Shown here: positions 24,568-32,547 of the stretch, piece after piece
Layout of the letters: every line of letters starts with the position of its first letter
How positions within the stretch are numbered: the stretch's first letter is position 1
Source: JBBRVW01 sp963784645
Lineage (GTDB): Bacteria; Actinomycetota; Actinomycetes; JACCUZ01
Assembly: GCA_963784645.1 (NCBI GenBank)
Contig: CAWARY010000005.1
Location: forward strand, 124,001 to 188,000
Direction of reading: 5' to 3'
Length of the DNA: 64,000 nucleotides
Made by a program: the position numbers and the translations under genes
Notes under the pieces: generated by a model
What the model was told of the DNA's origin: nothing
Seen by the model: the letters and a program-made list of their open reading frames with translations, nothing else
Databases searched by the model: none

Positions 24568-25470
24568 GTGGATCCCGACGCTGGTGTGGTGCTGCTCGAC
24601 GGTGGCTTCGCGACCGAGCTGGAGCGGCGTGGGCACGATCTGTCCGACGACCTGTGGTCGGCCCGGCTGCTGCTCGACGACCCGGACGAGGTCCGCGGCA
24701 CCCACCTCGCCTTCTATCGCGCCGGGGCGCGGGTGGCGACGACCGCGAGCTACCAGGCGTCCTTCGAGGGCTTCGCACAGCGCGGGCTGTCGCGGGAGGA
24801 CGCCTCGGCGCTGATGCGGCGATCGGTGACGCTGGCGCGCGAGGCCGCGGACCTGGCGGAGGCCGAGGACGGCGTGCCGCGCCTGGTCGCGGCGTCCGTC
24901 GGGCCGTACGGCGCGGTGCTGGCCGACGGGTCGGAGTACCGCGGTGACTACGGCATCACCGACGACGCCCTCCGGAGGTTCCACCTCGAGCGCCTCGAGG
25001 TGCTGGCCGCCGCCGGTGCCGACCTGCTCGCCGTCGAGACGGTGCCATCCGAGCAGGAGGTGACGGTGCTGCTCGACGTGCTGTCCGCGCTGGGCTCGTC
25101 CGCACCTCCCGCCTGGCTGTCGCTGACCTGCGCCGACGCGGCGTCCACGCGGGCGGGGGAGCCGGTGGCGAGGGTCTTCGGGTTGGCCCGCGGTCACGAC
25201 TCAGTCGTCGCCGTCGGCGTGAACTGCACGGCTCCGGACCACGTCGAGGAGCTGGTGGCCGCTGCCGTGTCGGCGTCCGGCAGGCCGGCGGTGGCCTACC
25301 CCAACAGCGGCGAGTCGTGGGACGGCCCGTCGCGCACCTGGGGCGGCGACGGCGCGGTGGTCTCCGTTGCGCTCGCCGAGCGGTGGGTCGCGGCGGGCGC
25401 GCGGTACGTCGGCGGCTGCTGCCGGGTCGGCTCGGCCGACATCGCCCGCCTGTCCGACGGGCTCTGGTAG
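24568..25470 (+). CDS. mmuM: Homocysteine S-methyltransferase
   Basis: Transfers methyl from S-methylmethionine or SAM to homocysteine, a zinc-dependent step giving methionine. The 300-residue length fits the MmuM group. Zinc ligands are the Cys in VAVGVNCTAPDHVEEL and the Cys pair in ARYVGGCCRVGSADI; the start is LLDGGFATELERRGHDL. The GTG start is leaderless by promoter position. It is divergent from paaN. Confidence 0.87.
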   Translation: MDPDAGVVLLDGGFATELERRGHDLSDDLWSARLLLDDPDEVRGTHLAFYRAGARVATTASYQASFEGFAQRGLSREDASALMRRSVTLAREAADLAEAEDGVPRLVAASVGPYGAVLADGSEYRGDYGITDDALRRFHLERLEVLAAAGADLLAVETVPSEQEVTVLLDVLSALGSSAPPAWLSLTCADAASTRAGEPVARVFGLARGHDSVVAVGVNCTAPDHVEELVAAAVSASGRPAVAYPNSGESWDGPSRTWGGDGAVVSVALAERWVAAGARYVGGCCRVGSADIARLSDGLW

Positions 25471-25506
25471 GCGTCGGAGCCCCGTCGCTCCGTCTGACAC
25501 GACCAG

Positions 25507-25565
25507 AATGTGCGCTGACACACCGGACGCACGGCGCGCCTGGTGCGCCGGCGCACAGAGGATCT
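25507..25565 (+). repeat. Dispersed palindromic element, family 2, copy A (59 nt)
   Basis: Starts AATGTGCGCTGACACACCGG and ends GGCGCACAGAGGATCT. A 59-nt copy in the opposite orientation lies at 58345-58403; hand alignment gives 46 of 59 identical positions without gaps. In this copy the right arm has drifted, so the stem is imperfect. It sits between convergent genes (homocysteine methyltransferase and a membrane protein), as copy B does, which fits a bidirectional terminator role. Confidence 0.75.
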
Positions 25566-25626
25566 TGACGGCGGGGTGGACGAGGTGCCGTCGCCGGCGT
25601 GGTGCTGCAGGCCGCGCGAAACGGGC

Positions 25627-26277
25627 TCAGCGCCGGCGGTTGCGACCGCGGCCGGGGAGCCGCTCGTCGAGCAGGTGGGCGGCGGCAGCCAGCCCGAGGA
25701 AGAAGACGGCCACGCCCGCGGCGTTGAGGATCACCCGCGGCCAGCCGTTGTCGCCGACGTCGAGGAACGGGTACAGCGAGAACCCGTCGGTCAGCTGCTG
25801 CAGGGTCAGGGCGAACACCAGCCACGCCAGTGGGAAGACGGCGGCCAGCCTCACGACGTCCCACGAGGTCTTGCGGCGAGGCCCGAAGAGCAGCCAGCCG
25901 AGCACGCACAGGATCGGCGAGGCCGTGTGCAGCAGGAAGTCGGCCGTTCTCGCCTTGCCCTCGAGGTCCTGGAGGTCCGACAGGGCGAGGTGGAACACCA
26001 CGAAGGTGACGGCGATGCACAGGACGCCGTCGAGCCGGAGCACCCAGAACCACTGGGGCTTGCGGCTGACGCGGACCGCCAGCAGCGCGCTCGTCACCAT
26101 GACGATGATGTTCGACTGGATCGTGAAGTAGGCGAAGACGCTGAGCACCCGGCCCTGCTGGGTGTCGAAGAAGCCGGTCGTCAGGTCGGAGGTCGCGAGC
26201 AGCTGGGTGACGATGCCGACGAGCACCACGAGAGCGGTCGCGGCGAACCAGAGGCGGGCGACCAGCGGCTTGATCAC
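25627..26277 (-). CDS. Pr6Pr-like integral membrane protein
   Basis: A 216-residue membrane protein with about six hydrophobic segments. The block VFAYFTIQSNIIVMVTSALL and the later LLHTASPILCVLGWLLFGPR and YPFLDVGDNGWPRVILNAAG match proteins annotated Pr6Pr in actinobacteria. I start at GTG 26275-26277 (VIKPLVARLWFAATALVVLV); reading further upstream runs into the tRNA gene. Function unknown. Confidence 0.65.
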   Translation of the reverse strand: MIKPLVARLWFAATALVVLVGIVTQLLATSDLTTGFFDTQQGRVLSVFAYFTIQSNIIVMVTSALLAVRVSRKPQWFWVLRLDGVLCIAVTFVVFHLALSDLQDLEGKARTADFLLHTASPILCVLGWLLFGPRRKTSWDVVRLAAVFPLAWLVFALTLQQLTDGFSLYPFLDVGDNGWPRVILNAAGVAVFFLGLAAAAHLLDERLPGRGRNRRR

Positions 26278-26354
26278 GGCGAGAGCGTACGGGGGCCGAC
26301 GGAATGTCCTGTTCCGGCTGCCGGACAACCCACTCGGCGGAGCGACCACATGGG

Positions 26355-26426
26355 TGCCCCCGGCAGGATTCGAACCTGCGCCACCGCCTCCGGAGGGCGG
26401 TGCTCTATCCCCTGAGCTACGGGGGC
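26355..26426 (-). tRNA. tRNA-Arg (anticodon CCG)
   Basis: The reverse strand folds into a complete 72-nt cloverleaf: acceptor GCCCCCG with CGGGGGC, D-arm GCTC/GAGC, anticodon stem CCGCC/GGCGG with loop CTCCGGA (anticodon CCG, reading CGG), T-arm GCAGG/CCTGC with TTCGAAT, discriminator A. The bases after it read CCCA, so CCA is not exactly encoded at the end. It lies shortly before argS, a frequent actinobacterial neighbourhood. Confidence 0.96.
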
Positions 26427-26498
26427 TCGGGCAAGCACCGAGGTTATCAGTCTGCCAAGTCCGTCTCGCCACGCGTCCGCCGCGGTTAGCCTCCGCTC

Positions 26499-26927
26499 GT
26501 GAGCGAGGACACGAGGGGCCACCTGGCCCGCGCCGACCCGCACCAGACCCCGCGGCCGCGCGTCCTGGTGGTCGACGACAGCGATGTCATCCGCACCCTC
26601 ATCACCGTGAACCTCGAGCTCGAGGGCTTCGAGGTCGTGCAGGCCGTCGACGGGCAGGACGCGCTGGAGAAGGTCCTCGACGTCCGTCCCGACGTGATGA
26701 CCATCGACGTCAAGATGCCGCGCCTGGACGGGTTCGACACGGTCGAGCGGCTGCGGGCCGACCCCCGCACCCAGGACCTGAAGATCGCCATGGTCACCGC
26801 CTGCGCCCAGGAGGACGACCTCCGCCGCGGCGACGAGGTCGGTGTCGATGCCTACGTCACGAAACCGTTCGATCCCACCACCCTGGTGCGCACCGTCCGC
26901 GACCTCGCGGAGCACCAGGTGTCCTGA
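26499..26927 (+). CDS. Stand-alone response-regulator receiver protein
   Basis: A 142-residue CheY-like protein with no output domain. After a 20-residue polar head, VLVVDDSDVIRTLITVNLE gives the acidic pocket, MTIDVKMPRLDGF holds phospho-acceptor Asp70, VTACAQ holds Thr100 and AYVTKPFDP holds Lys122. The GTG start lies 6 nt after a TAGCCT box (26487-26492), so it is probably leaderless. No kinase is adjacent. A strong hairpin follows the stop. Confidence 0.88.
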   Translation: MSEDTRGHLARADPHQTPRPRVLVVDDSDVIRTLITVNLELEGFEVVQAVDGQDALEKVLDVRPDVMTIDVKMPRLDGFDTVERLRADPRTQDLKIAMVTACAQEDDLRRGDEVGVDAYVTKPFDPTTLVRTVRDLAEHQVS

Positions 26928-26937
26928 CGGACGCACG

Positions 26938-26979
26938 TGTCAGCCGCTGGCGCCGGTCTACCGGCGCCTGCGGCTGACA
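26938..26979. terminator. Hairpin terminator after the receiver-protein gene
   Basis: Arms 26938-26956 (TGTCAGCCGCTGGCGCCGG) and 26961-26979 pair along 19 positions with a single T-T mismatch and a TCTA loop, starting 10 bp after the stop codon. No U-tract follows. It insulates the receiver gene from argS, whose own -10 box (TAGCCT at 27000-27005) begins 20 bp later. Confidence 0.75.
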
Positions 26980-27012
26980 ACTGGGTGGTGGGCGCTCGGT
27001 AGCCTGACCGTC

Positions 27013-28665
27013 GTGACCCCCGCCGAGCTCTCTGCCGCCGTCCGGGCCGCTGTGCAGGCAGCCGTCGACGCGGGCGACCTGGTCGTCGCCGTCCCGGCCG
27101 AGGTGAAGGTCGAGCGACCCAAGGTCAGGGAGCACGGCGACTACGCCACCTCGGTCGCGCTGCAGCTGGCCAAGCCCGCGGGACGGCCCCCGCGGGAGGT
27201 CGCTGAGCTGGTCGCCGGCCGGCTGCGCGCGGCCGACGGCGTCGCGAAGGTCGACGTCGCCGGTCCCGGCTTCCTCAACATCACCCTCGACGACGCCGCG
27301 CAGGGCGAGCTGGCCCGCACGGTCGTCACGGCCGGCGAGTCGTACGGCACGGGGTCGTCGATGGCGGGGGAGAGGGTCAATCTCGAGTTCGTCTCGGCGA
27401 ACCCGACCGGACCGATCCACATCGGTGGCGTCCGCTGGGCAGCCGTCGGCGACGCCCTCGGCCGGATCATGACGGCTCACGGTGCCGAGGTCACCCGCGA
27501 GTACTACTTCAACGACCACGGCGCGCAGATCGACCGGTACGCCCGGTCGCTGCTGGCCGCGGCGAGGAACGAGCCTGCACCCGAGGACGGCTACGGCGGC
27601 GCCTACATCGGCGAGATCGCCGCTCAGGTGGTCGCGCAGGACTCCGGCGTCCTCGACCTCCCGGACGACGAGGCGCAAGAGGTGTTCCGGCGCGAGGGCG
27701 TGCAGCTGATGTTCGACGAGATCAAGCAGTCGATGCACGACTTCCGCACCGACTTCGACGTCTGGTTCCACGAGAACTCGCTGCACGAGTCCGGCGCCGC
27801 CAAGCGCGCCATAGAGCGGCTGCAGAACCTCGGCGTGATGTTCGAGAAGGACGGCGCGCTCTGGCTGCGGACCACCGACTACGGCGACGACCGCGACCGC
27901 GTCGTGGTGCGCAGCAACGGGTCACCGGCCTACATCAGCGGCGACCTGGCGTACTACCTCGACAAGCGGGAGCGGGGCTTCGACCGCTGCATCATCATGC
28001 TCGGCGCCGACCACCACGGCTACGTCGCACGGCTGATGGCGATGTGCGCCTGCTTCGGCGACAAGCCCGGCGAGAACCTCGAGATCCTCATCGGCCAGAT
28101 GGTCAACCTGGTCAAGGACGGCGAGCCGCTGCGGATGAGCAAGCGGGCCGGCACGGTGATCGCGATCGACGACCTCGTCGACGCGGTCGGTGTCGACGCG
28201 GCACGCTACGCCCTGGTGCGGGCGAGCTCCGACTCGACGCTGGACATCGACCTCGACCTGCTCGCCAGGAACAGCAACGACAACCCTGTGTTCTACGTGC
28301 AGTACGCGCACGCCCGGGTCGCCAGCCTGCTGCGCAACGCCGCGGACCTCGGCCTCGACAAGGGTGACCTCCAGCCCGAGCTGCTCTCGCACGAGCGGGA
28401 GGGCGCGCTGCTCGGTGCCCTCGGCGAGTACCCCCGGGTCGTCGCCGCCGCCGCCGAGCTCCGCGAGCCGCACCGGGTGGCGCGCTACCTCGAGGAGCTG
28501 GCCGGCACCTACCACCGGTTCTACGACGCCTGCCGGGTGCTGCCGCGCGGCGACGAGGAGCCCACCGACGAGCACCGCGCACGACTGTGGCTGGTCGAGG
28601 CCACCCGCACGGTGCTGGCCAACGGCCTCGCCCTGCTCGGCGTCACCGCCCCGGACCGGATGTAG
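27013..28665 (+). CDS. argS: Arginyl-tRNA synthetase
   Basis: Class I synthetase, 550 residues, charging tRNA-Arg. VNLEFVSANPTGPIHIGGVR carries the HIGH-type signature (HIGG); GEPLRMSKRAGTVIAIDDLV carries KMSKS as RMSKR; the C-terminal DALR anticodon-binding domain follows VFYVQYAHARVASLL. The N-terminal tRNA-recognition domain begins at the GTG start (27013), which stands 7 nt after TAGCCT, implying a leaderless message. Confidence 0.96.
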   Translation: MTPAELSAAVRAAVQAAVDAGDLVVAVPAEVKVERPKVREHGDYATSVALQLAKPAGRPPREVAELVAGRLRAADGVAKVDVAGPGFLNITLDDAAQGELARTVVTAGESYGTGSSMAGERVNLEFVSANPTGPIHIGGVRWAAVGDALGRIMTAHGAEVTREYYFNDHGAQIDRYARSLLAAARNEPAPEDGYGGAYIGEIAAQVVAQDSGVLDLPDDEAQEVFRREGVQLMFDEIKQSMHDFRTDFDVWFHENSLHESGAAKRAIERLQNLGVMFEKDGALWLRTTDYGDDRDRVVVRSNGSPAYISGDLAYYLDKRERGFDRCIIMLGADHHGYVARLMAMCACFGDKPGENLEILIGQMVNLVKDGEPLRMSKRAGTVIAIDDLVDAVGVDAARYALVRASSDSTLDIDLDLLARNSNDNPVFYVQYAHARVASLLRNAADLGLDKGDLQPELLSHEREGALLGALGEYPRVVAAAAELREPHRVARYLEELAGTYHRFYDACRVLPRGDEEPTDEHRARLWLVEATRTVLANGLALLGVTAPDRM

Positions 28666-28690
28666 AACCCGGCGAGGGACGCGGCCGATC

Positions 28691-29456
28691 GTGGACCTCA
28701 ATGCCGACCTCGGCGAGGAGCTCGACGGCGTACGCACCGACGACACCGCTCTGGTGGAGATCGTCACCAGCGCCAGCGTCGCGTGCGGCTTCCACTCCGG
28801 CGACGCCGCCACGATGCGTCGGGTCAGCGAGCTCTGCGTCGAGCGGCGGTGTCGCCATCGGGGCGCAGGTCTCCTACCGCGACCGCGACGGCTTCGGCCG
28901 ACGCTTCTTCGACGTCGACCCGGCCACCCTGGCCGACGACGTCCTGGAACAGGTCGGCGCACTGGACTCGCTGGCCCGGGAGGTCGGCGGCCGCGTCACG
29001 TACGTCAAGCCGCACGGCGCCCTCTACAGCGCCATCGTCGACCACGAGCGGCAGGCGGCCGCGGTGGTCGCCGGCGTCCGCGCCTTCGACGGTTCGCTCG
29101 CGGTGCTCGGGCTGCCGGGGTCGCGCTGGCTGTCCCTGGCCGAGGCGGCCGGGCTCCGGCCGGTGCGCGAGGCGTTCGCGGACCGGGCCTACGCCCCGGA
29201 CGGCACGCTCGTCCCGCGGGGCCGGCCGGGAGCCGTCCTCGTCGACCCCGCGGAGGTCGTCGCCCGGTGCGTGCGGCTGGCGACGAGCGGAGAGGTGGTG
29301 GCGGTCGACGGCACCCGCCTCCGGATCGACGCGGGGTCCCTGTGCGTGCACGGTGACACCCCGGGTGCGGTGGCGCTGGCGGCGGCTGTGCGCACAGTCC
29401 TCGACGAGGCGGGTGTGCGCATGGCGCCGTTCGCCGGAGCCGGTGGCGGCGGGTGA
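28691..29456 (+). pseudogene. pxpA: 5-oxoprolinase subunit A (PxpA/LamB-YcsF family), frameshifted
   Basis: The family sequence starts in one frame at GTG 28691 (VDLNADLGEELDGVR, TSASVACGFHSGDAATMRR) and continues in the +1-shifted frame from about 28848 (GVAIGAQVSYRDRDGFGRR through to TGA 29454-29456). Between them GAGCGGCGGTGTC carries one base too many near 28844-28848; removing one G restores VERGVAIGAQ. Both halves are well conserved, so either a recent mutation or a sequencing error is likely. Unshifted translation would read on in the wrong frame to 29356. PxpA works with PxpB and PxpC, encoded next with 4-base overlaps, to hydrolyse 5-oxoproline to glutamate using ATP. Confidence 0.85.
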
Positions 29457-30073
29457 TCGGCCGCCGGCTGCTGGCGTGCGGCGATGCCGCCGTGCTCGTC
29501 GAGGTCGCCGACCTCGACGCGGCGCTGGCGCTGCACGACGACCTCCGTGCCCACCCGCCGGCCGGCCTGGTCGACGTCGTCCCGGCCGGGAACACCGTCC
29601 TGGTCCGCGTCGACCCGGCCGCCACGACCGTGGCCGCGCTGCGCGCCGATCTGGCCGGCCGCGTGCCCGCTCGGCGGGCACCCGGCGGCGGCGGCTCCCT
29701 CACGGTGCCGGTCATCTACGACGGCGGCGACCTCGCGGCCGTCGCCGGAGCGGTCGGCTGGTCGGTCGAGCGGCTGGTGGCCGAGCACCAGCGGCGCACC
29801 TGGCGGGTGGCGTTCGTCGGTTTCGCACCGGGCTTCGGCTACCTGGTTCCCGACGGCCCCTGGCCCGACGTACCGCGGCACGCCGTCCCGCGGACGTCGG
29901 TGCCGGCCGGCTCGGTCGCACTGGCCGGTGGCTACGCCGGGGTCTACCCGGCCAGCAGCCCCGGCGGCTGGCAGCTGCTCGGTCGCACCGACCTGGTCGT
30001 GTGGGCCGTCGACCGCGACCCACCGGCCCTGCTGGTGCCCGGCACGCGGGTGCGGTTCGAGGCGGTGCCGTGA
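29453..30073 (+). CDS. pxpB: 5-oxoprolinase subunit B (allophanate hydrolase subunit 1 family)
   Basis: A 206-residue protein of the KipI/PxpB family: RRLLACGDAAVLVEVADLDA at the start and VAFVGFAPGFGYLVPDGPW as signature. GTG 29453 overlaps the pxpA stop (GTGA) and its own stop overlaps the pxpC start, so the three are translationally coupled. PxpB and PxpC together form the kinase/activation part of the bacterial 5-oxoprolinase, disposing of pyroglutamate formed from glutamine and glutathione-like peptides. Confidence 0.9.
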   Translation: MIGRRLLACGDAAVLVEVADLDAALALHDDLRAHPPAGLVDVVPAGNTVLVRVDPAATTVAALRADLAGRVPARRAPGGGGSLTVPVIYDGGDLAAVAGAVGWSVERLVAEHQRRTWRVAFVGFAPGFGYLVPDGPWPDVPRHAVPRTSVPAGSVALAGGYAGVYPASSPGGWQLLGRTDLVVWAVDRDPPALLVPGTRVRFEAVP

Positions 30074-30930
30074 GCGCAGGGCTGCAGGTGCTCGGCACCG
30101 GGCCGCTCACGACGGTGCAGGACCTCGGCCGCCCGGGCCTCGCCTCGCTGGGCGTCGGACCGTCCGGCGCGGCCGACCGGGCGGCGGCCCGGCGCGCCAA
30201 CGCGCTGGTGCGCAACCCGGCCGGCGCGGCCGTCCTCGAGGTCACCCTCGGTGGGCTGCGAGTCGTGGCCCACGGTGCCGTCGAGGTGGCCGTGACCGGT
30301 GCGCCGGTCGCGGTGACGGTCGACGCCGTCGAGGTGGGTGCCGGTCCCCTCCTCCTGCCCGCCGGCGCGACCCTGCGGCTCGGCCGGCCGTCCGTGGGGG
30401 TGCGCACCTACGTCGCCGTCCGCGGCGGCATCGACGTGGCGGAGGTCCTCGGCTCCCGGTCCACCGACCTGCTGTCCGGGCTCGGCCCGCCACCGCTCGC
30501 GCGCGGCGACGTCGTGCCGGTGGGCGCCCTGGCCCTGGTCGTGAGCGAGGTCCCCGAGGCGCAGGCCGTCGCCACGGATCTCGAGCTGCCCCTGCTGCCC
30601 GGACCGCGCCTCGACCTGTTCGACGTCGACGCGTTCGCGCGGCTGCTCGCGTCGACGTACGTCGTGACGCCGGACAGCAACCGGGTGGCTCTGCGGCTCG
30701 AGGGTGAACCGCTGCTGCGCTCCGGCGGGCGAGAGCCGGCCAGCGAGGGCCTCGTCCGCGGCGCCCTGCAGGTGCCGCCGTCCGGCCGGCCGGTGCTGTT
30801 CCTGGCCGACCACCCGGTGACCGGCGGCTACCCGGTCGTGGCGGTCGTGCCGGACGCCGCGACCGACCGCGCGGCACAGGCCCGTCCCGGCAGCCGGATC
30901 ACGTTCCGCGCCGCTGCCGTCCGTCGTTAG
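30070..30930 (+). CDS. pxpC: 5-oxoprolinase subunit C (biotin-dependent carboxyltransferase-like)
   Basis: A 286-residue KipA/PxpC-family protein: LGTGPLTTVQDLGRPGLASL, then GVGPSGAADRAAARRANAL at the start, TYVAVRGGIDVAEVLGSRST in the middle and VLFLADHPVTGGYPVVAVV near the end, all family blocks. GTG 30070 overlaps the pxpB stop. Its TAG stop (30928-30930) forms the first half of the lysA -10 box. Acts with PxpA and PxpB on 5-oxoproline; with pxpA frameshifted the enzyme may be inactive in this strain. Confidence 0.9.
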   Translation: MSAGLQVLGTGPLTTVQDLGRPGLASLGVGPSGAADRAAARRANALVRNPAGAAVLEVTLGGLRVVAHGAVEVAVTGAPVAVTVDAVEVGAGPLLLPAGATLRLGRPSVGVRTYVAVRGGIDVAEVLGSRSTDLLSGLGPPPLARGDVVPVGALALVVSEVPEAQAVATDLELPLLPGPRLDLFDVDAFARLLASTYVVTPDSNRVALRLEGEPLLRSGGREPASEGLVRGALQVPPSGRPVLFLADHPVTGGYPVVAVVPDAATDRAAQARPGSRITFRAAAVRR

Positions 30931-30939
30931 CGTGGCCGG

Positions 30940-32322
30940 ATGCGCGTGCACCCTGCGGGTCCCAGGTCCGGTGAGCTCGCCCACGAGGGACTGCACGGTG
31001 GTCCGCCGGACGACCTCGGCGCGCTCGACCCGGTGGTGTGGCCGCTCGGCATGACCCGCGAGGACGCCGGCCACCTCGCCCTCCGCGGGCACGACGTCCG
31101 GGCGTTGGTCGCCGAGCATGGCAGCCCGGCGTTCCTCATGGACGAGGCCGACCTGCGCCGGCGCTGCCGCGACTACCGTGAGGCGTTCGGTGGCGCGATG
31201 GTCTTCTACGCCGCCAAGGCGTTCCTCAGCACGACCGTCGCCCGCTGGGTCGAGGAGGAGGGGCTCGGGCTCGACGTGTGCACCGGTGGCGAGCTGGCGG
31301 TAGCCCTCCGCGCCGGCTTCCCGGGCGAGCGGCTGCTGCTGCACGGCAACAACAAGTCGGTGGCCGAGCTCACCGCGGCCCTCGACGCGGGTGTCGGCCG
31401 CGTCGTCGTCGACTCGCTGGTCGAGATCGACCGGCTGAGCCGGCTCTGCGCCCAGAGCGGTACGACCCAGCGGGTGCTGGTGCGTGCCACCGTCGGTGTC
31501 GAGGCGCACACCCACGAGTTCATCGCGACCGCGCACGAGGACCAGAAGTTCGGCTTCTCGCTGGTGGGCGGCGACGCCCTCGAAGCGGTCCGCCGGGTGC
31601 TCGACGCACCGGGCCTCGAGCTGGTCGGGCTGCACTCGCACATCGGCTCGCAGATCTTCGACTCCGGCGGCTTCGAGGTCGCCGCGCACCGCGTCGTCGC
31701 CCTGTTGGCCGAGGTCCGCGACGTGTTCGGCGTCGAGCTTCCCGAGCTCAACCTCGGCGGCGGCCTCGGCATCGCCTACACCAGCAGCGACGACCCGACC
31801 GACGTCGTCGAGATGGGCCGATCGCTGCGCACGATCGTCGAGGGCGAGTGCGGGGGCCGGCGGCTCGCCGTCCCCGCGTTGGCGATCGAGCCCGGTCGCG
31901 GCATCGTCGGCCCAGGGACGGTGACCGTCTACGAGGTGGGCACGGTGAAACCCGTCGAGGGGGTGCGCACGTTCGTCTCCGTCGACGGCGGCATGAGCGA
32001 CAACATCCGCACCGCGCTGTACGACGCCGACTACACCGTCGTCCTGGCGAACCGCATCTCCGCCGCGGCGCCGATGCTGTCGCGGGTGGTCGGCAAGCAC
32101 TGCGAGAGCGGCGACGTCGTCGTCAAGGACGCCTGGCTGCCCGCCGACGTCGAGCCCGGCGACCTGCTCGCGGTGGCCGCCACCGGGGCGTACTGCCGGT
32201 CGATGGCCTCGACGTACAACCACGTCCCACGGCCACCCGTCGTCGCCGTGGACGAGGCCGGCAGCCGGGTGCTCCTGCGCCGCGAGACGGTCGACGACCT
32301 GCTCGCGCTCGACGTCGGCTGA
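30940..32322 (+). CDS. lysA: Diaminopimelate decarboxylase
   Basis: PLP enzyme converting meso-diaminopimelate to lysine, 460 residues. Lys in MVFYAAKAFLS is the PLP lysine; LELVGLHSHIGSQIF, LNLGGGLGIAYTSSDDP and ALAIEPGRGIVGPGT bind the phosphate; GDLLAVAATGAYCRSMASTY is the dimer/active-site end with Cys. A TAGCGT box lies 6 nt before the ATG, so a leaderless transcript starts here despite only 9 bp from pxpC. Confidence 0.95.
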   Translation: MRVHPAGPRSGELAHEGLHGGPPDDLGALDPVVWPLGMTREDAGHLALRGHDVRALVAEHGSPAFLMDEADLRRRCRDYREAFGGAMVFYAAKAFLSTTVARWVEEEGLGLDVCTGGELAVALRAGFPGERLLLHGNNKSVAELTAALDAGVGRVVVDSLVEIDRLSRLCAQSGTTQRVLVRATVGVEAHTHEFIATAHEDQKFGFSLVGGDALEAVRRVLDAPGLELVGLHSHIGSQIFDSGGFEVAAHRVVALLAEVRDVFGVELPELNLGGGLGIAYTSSDDPTDVVEMGRSLRTIVEGECGGRRLAVPALAIEPGRGIVGPGTVTVYEVGTVKPVEGVRTFVSVDGGMSDNIRTALYDADYTVVLANRISAAAPMLSRVVGKHCESGDVVVKDAWLPADVEPGDLLAVAATGAYCRSMASTYNHVPRPPVVAVDEAGSRVLLRRETVDDLLALDVG

Positions 32323-32368
32323 CCCGCCCCCGCCCCCGCCCCACCCGCGCCCCGCCCCGCCCGCCCGA
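32323..32368 (+). other. C-rich tract (G-quadruplex potential on the minus strand) after lysA
   Basis: Directly after the lysA stop region come repeated CCCGCCCC-type runs, with at least six C-tracts of three or more within 46 nt. The minus strand therefore has G-runs able to form a quadruplex. The rightward transcript would be C-rich here, a possible Rho-loading (rut-like) composition before the palindrome at 32394. Confidence 0.5.
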
Positions 32369-32393
32369 GCCCTGACCGCCGCAGCTTCCCGCT

Positions 32394-32461
32394 CGTTTGC
32401 GACCTGAGCCCCCGACACGCCGGGCTACGCCTCGGCGTGTCGGGGATCCAGGTCGCAAACG
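32394..32461. repeat. Dispersed palindromic element, family 1, copy 2 (68 nt)
   Basis: Same layout as copy 1 at 4490-4557: outer arms CGTTTGCGACCT (32394-32405) and AGGTCGCAAACG (32450-32461), inner arms of 15 nt (32410-32424, 32431-32445) with one mismatch, 6-nt loop. Compared with copy 1, the stem has a T-A to C-G change on both sides (ACATGCC/GGCATGT versus ACACGCC/GGCGTGT), a compensatory change. Lies between lysA and hom. Confidence 0.85.
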
Positions 32462-32547
32462 AGGGGCCTTGCGGGGATGGGCGGCTCCGGGCGACCGGAT
32501 AGCGGTCGGTGCCGGTGCGCGGCGGGACCGTCTGACAGGCTGGCGGC

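Noticed and set aside
26355..26426. tRNA gene as an integration site
   Set aside because: No integrase, att-like duplication of the tRNA 3' end or foreign-looking island was found beside it.
28841..28860. Programmed frameshift in pxpA
   Set aside because: No slippery heptamer or conserved stimulatory structure at GAGCGGCGGTGTC, and PxpA is not known to use recoding; mutation or sequence error is simpler.
29944..32418. Minus-strand open frame of about 820 codons opposite pxpB/pxpC/lysA
   Set aside because: Low-complexity translation, antisense to clear enzymes with catalytic motifs.
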